Shown here one piece after another: positions 39,911 to 40,292 of a stretch of 40,292 bases of DNA. The stretch comes from Candidatus Rifleibacteriota bacterium (GTDB lineage: Bacteria > Riflebacteria > Ozemobacteria > Ozemobacterales > Ozemobacteraceae), in NCBI GenBank assembly GCA_029565415.1, contig JAKQOH010000168.1, positions 1 to 40,292 on the forward strand. Reading direction: 5' to 3'. A model generated the notes under the pieces. The model was not told the DNA's origin. It saw nothing but the letters and a program-made list of their open reading frames with translations, and did no database searches. Position 1 is the stretch's first letter, and each line of letters starts with the position of its first letter. A program made the position numbers and the translations under genes.

Positions 39911-40292
39911 TCAGCCGCGGAGGAGCTTTTCGCCGTAGGCGCAGAGCTTGTCGAGGGTGGCGGTGTCGCGGGCCTCGGCGTAGTAGCGGACGACGGGCTC
40001 GGTGCCAGAGAAGCGCATCAGAACCCAGCTGTCGTTTTCGAGCAGGAACTTGGTCCCGTCGATCTTCACGGTCTTGACGACCTTCAGGCCGGCGATCTCG
40101 GCGGGGGAGGTCTTCAGTTTCTCGACAGCCCGGTCCTTTTCGGCGGCGGTCAGCTTCACGTTCAAACGGCGGGTCAGATACGTGCCCACCTTCCCGTACA
40201 GCTCGTCGAGAATCGTGGCGATCGGTTTGCCGCGCACCGCGACCATCTCGGCGACGAGCAGGCAGGCGATGATGCCGTCCTTCTCGGGGACG
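39911..40292 (-). CDS. Phosphoglucomutase/phosphomannomutase family, C-terminal part (runs off right edge)
   Basis: The minus strand is open from the edge (VPEKDGIIACLLVAEM, the usual PxKDG..A.LL..E segment of domain III) to the stop at 39911, giving 126 residues of the C-terminus. Domain IV is identified by WVLMRFSGTEPVVRYYAEA, the phosphate-binding loop (RxSGTEP). These enzymes interconvert hexose 1- and 6-phosphates. Whether the substrate is glucose, mannose or glucosamine phosphate cannot be told because domains I-II are outside the window. The catalytic phosphoserine is not visible. Confidence 0.9.
   Translation of the reverse strand, partial: VPEKDGIIACLLVAEMVAVRGKPIATILDELYGKVGTYLTRRLNVKLTAAEKDRAVEKLKTSPAEIAGLKVVKTVKIDGTKFLLENDSWVLMRFSGTEPVVRYYAEARDTATLDKLCAYGEKLLRG

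Overview
The window is a GC-rich, gene-dense stretch of chromosome from a Gram-negative-type (diderm) bacterium. It carries most of a lipid A/Kdo pathway (LpxI, LpxB, Kdo transferase WaaA, KdsC, two LpxL-type acyltransferases), an MsbA-type flippase, an LptC-like export protein, an RND/TolC tripartite pump and type IV-pilin-like proteins. LpxI rather than LpxH, a HolB-RicT gene pair (also adjacent in Bacillus), many GTG/TTG starts and 4-nt stop/start overlaps argue against an enterobacterium. A deltaproteobacterial-type or candidate-phylum lineage (for example Riflebacteria-like) would fit, but no rRNA or other firm taxonomic marker is present, so this is inference. No tRNA, rRNA, CRISPR array, insertion sequence or prophage gene was recognised.

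Layout. 1-2013 (minus): kdsC, an lpxL-like gene and an lptC-like gene that leaves the left edge. 2349-10616 (plus): an OmpR-family regulator and sensor kinase, followed by a membrane-fusion protein, RND permease and TolC-like channel, probably one regulated efflux system. 10690-24086 (plus): an almost gap-free 13-kb run of wecA-like, holB, ricT, lpxI, a Gfo/Idh oxidoreductase, a membrane methyltransferase, lpxB, msbA, a DUF374 acyltransferase, a divergent second lpxB, a second lpxL and waaA. Seven junctions in it are 4-nt overlaps, suggesting translational coupling. 24129-25629 (minus): a VOC protein and a two-gene chromate transporter.

25780-33590 (plus): ilvE, cysQ, two small unknown proteins, a secreted lytic transglycosylase with TPRs, three pilin-like genes, and yggS-yggT. 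33587-35247 (minus): a small charged protein and a TPR/HExxH metallopeptidase. 35479-39806: an exported protein with five EF-hands, a divergently oriented EF-hand protein with a shortened loop, and a CpxRA-like two-component system whose kinase is frameshifted at a run of nine C. 39911-40292 (minus): the C-terminal end of a phosphohexomutase.

The most interesting regions are the EF-hand/two-component module with its 9-nt homopolymers, the divergent second LpxB and unexplained methyltransferase inside the lipid A operon, the apparent leaderless promoters, and a small repeat/hairpin locus near 28.1 kb.
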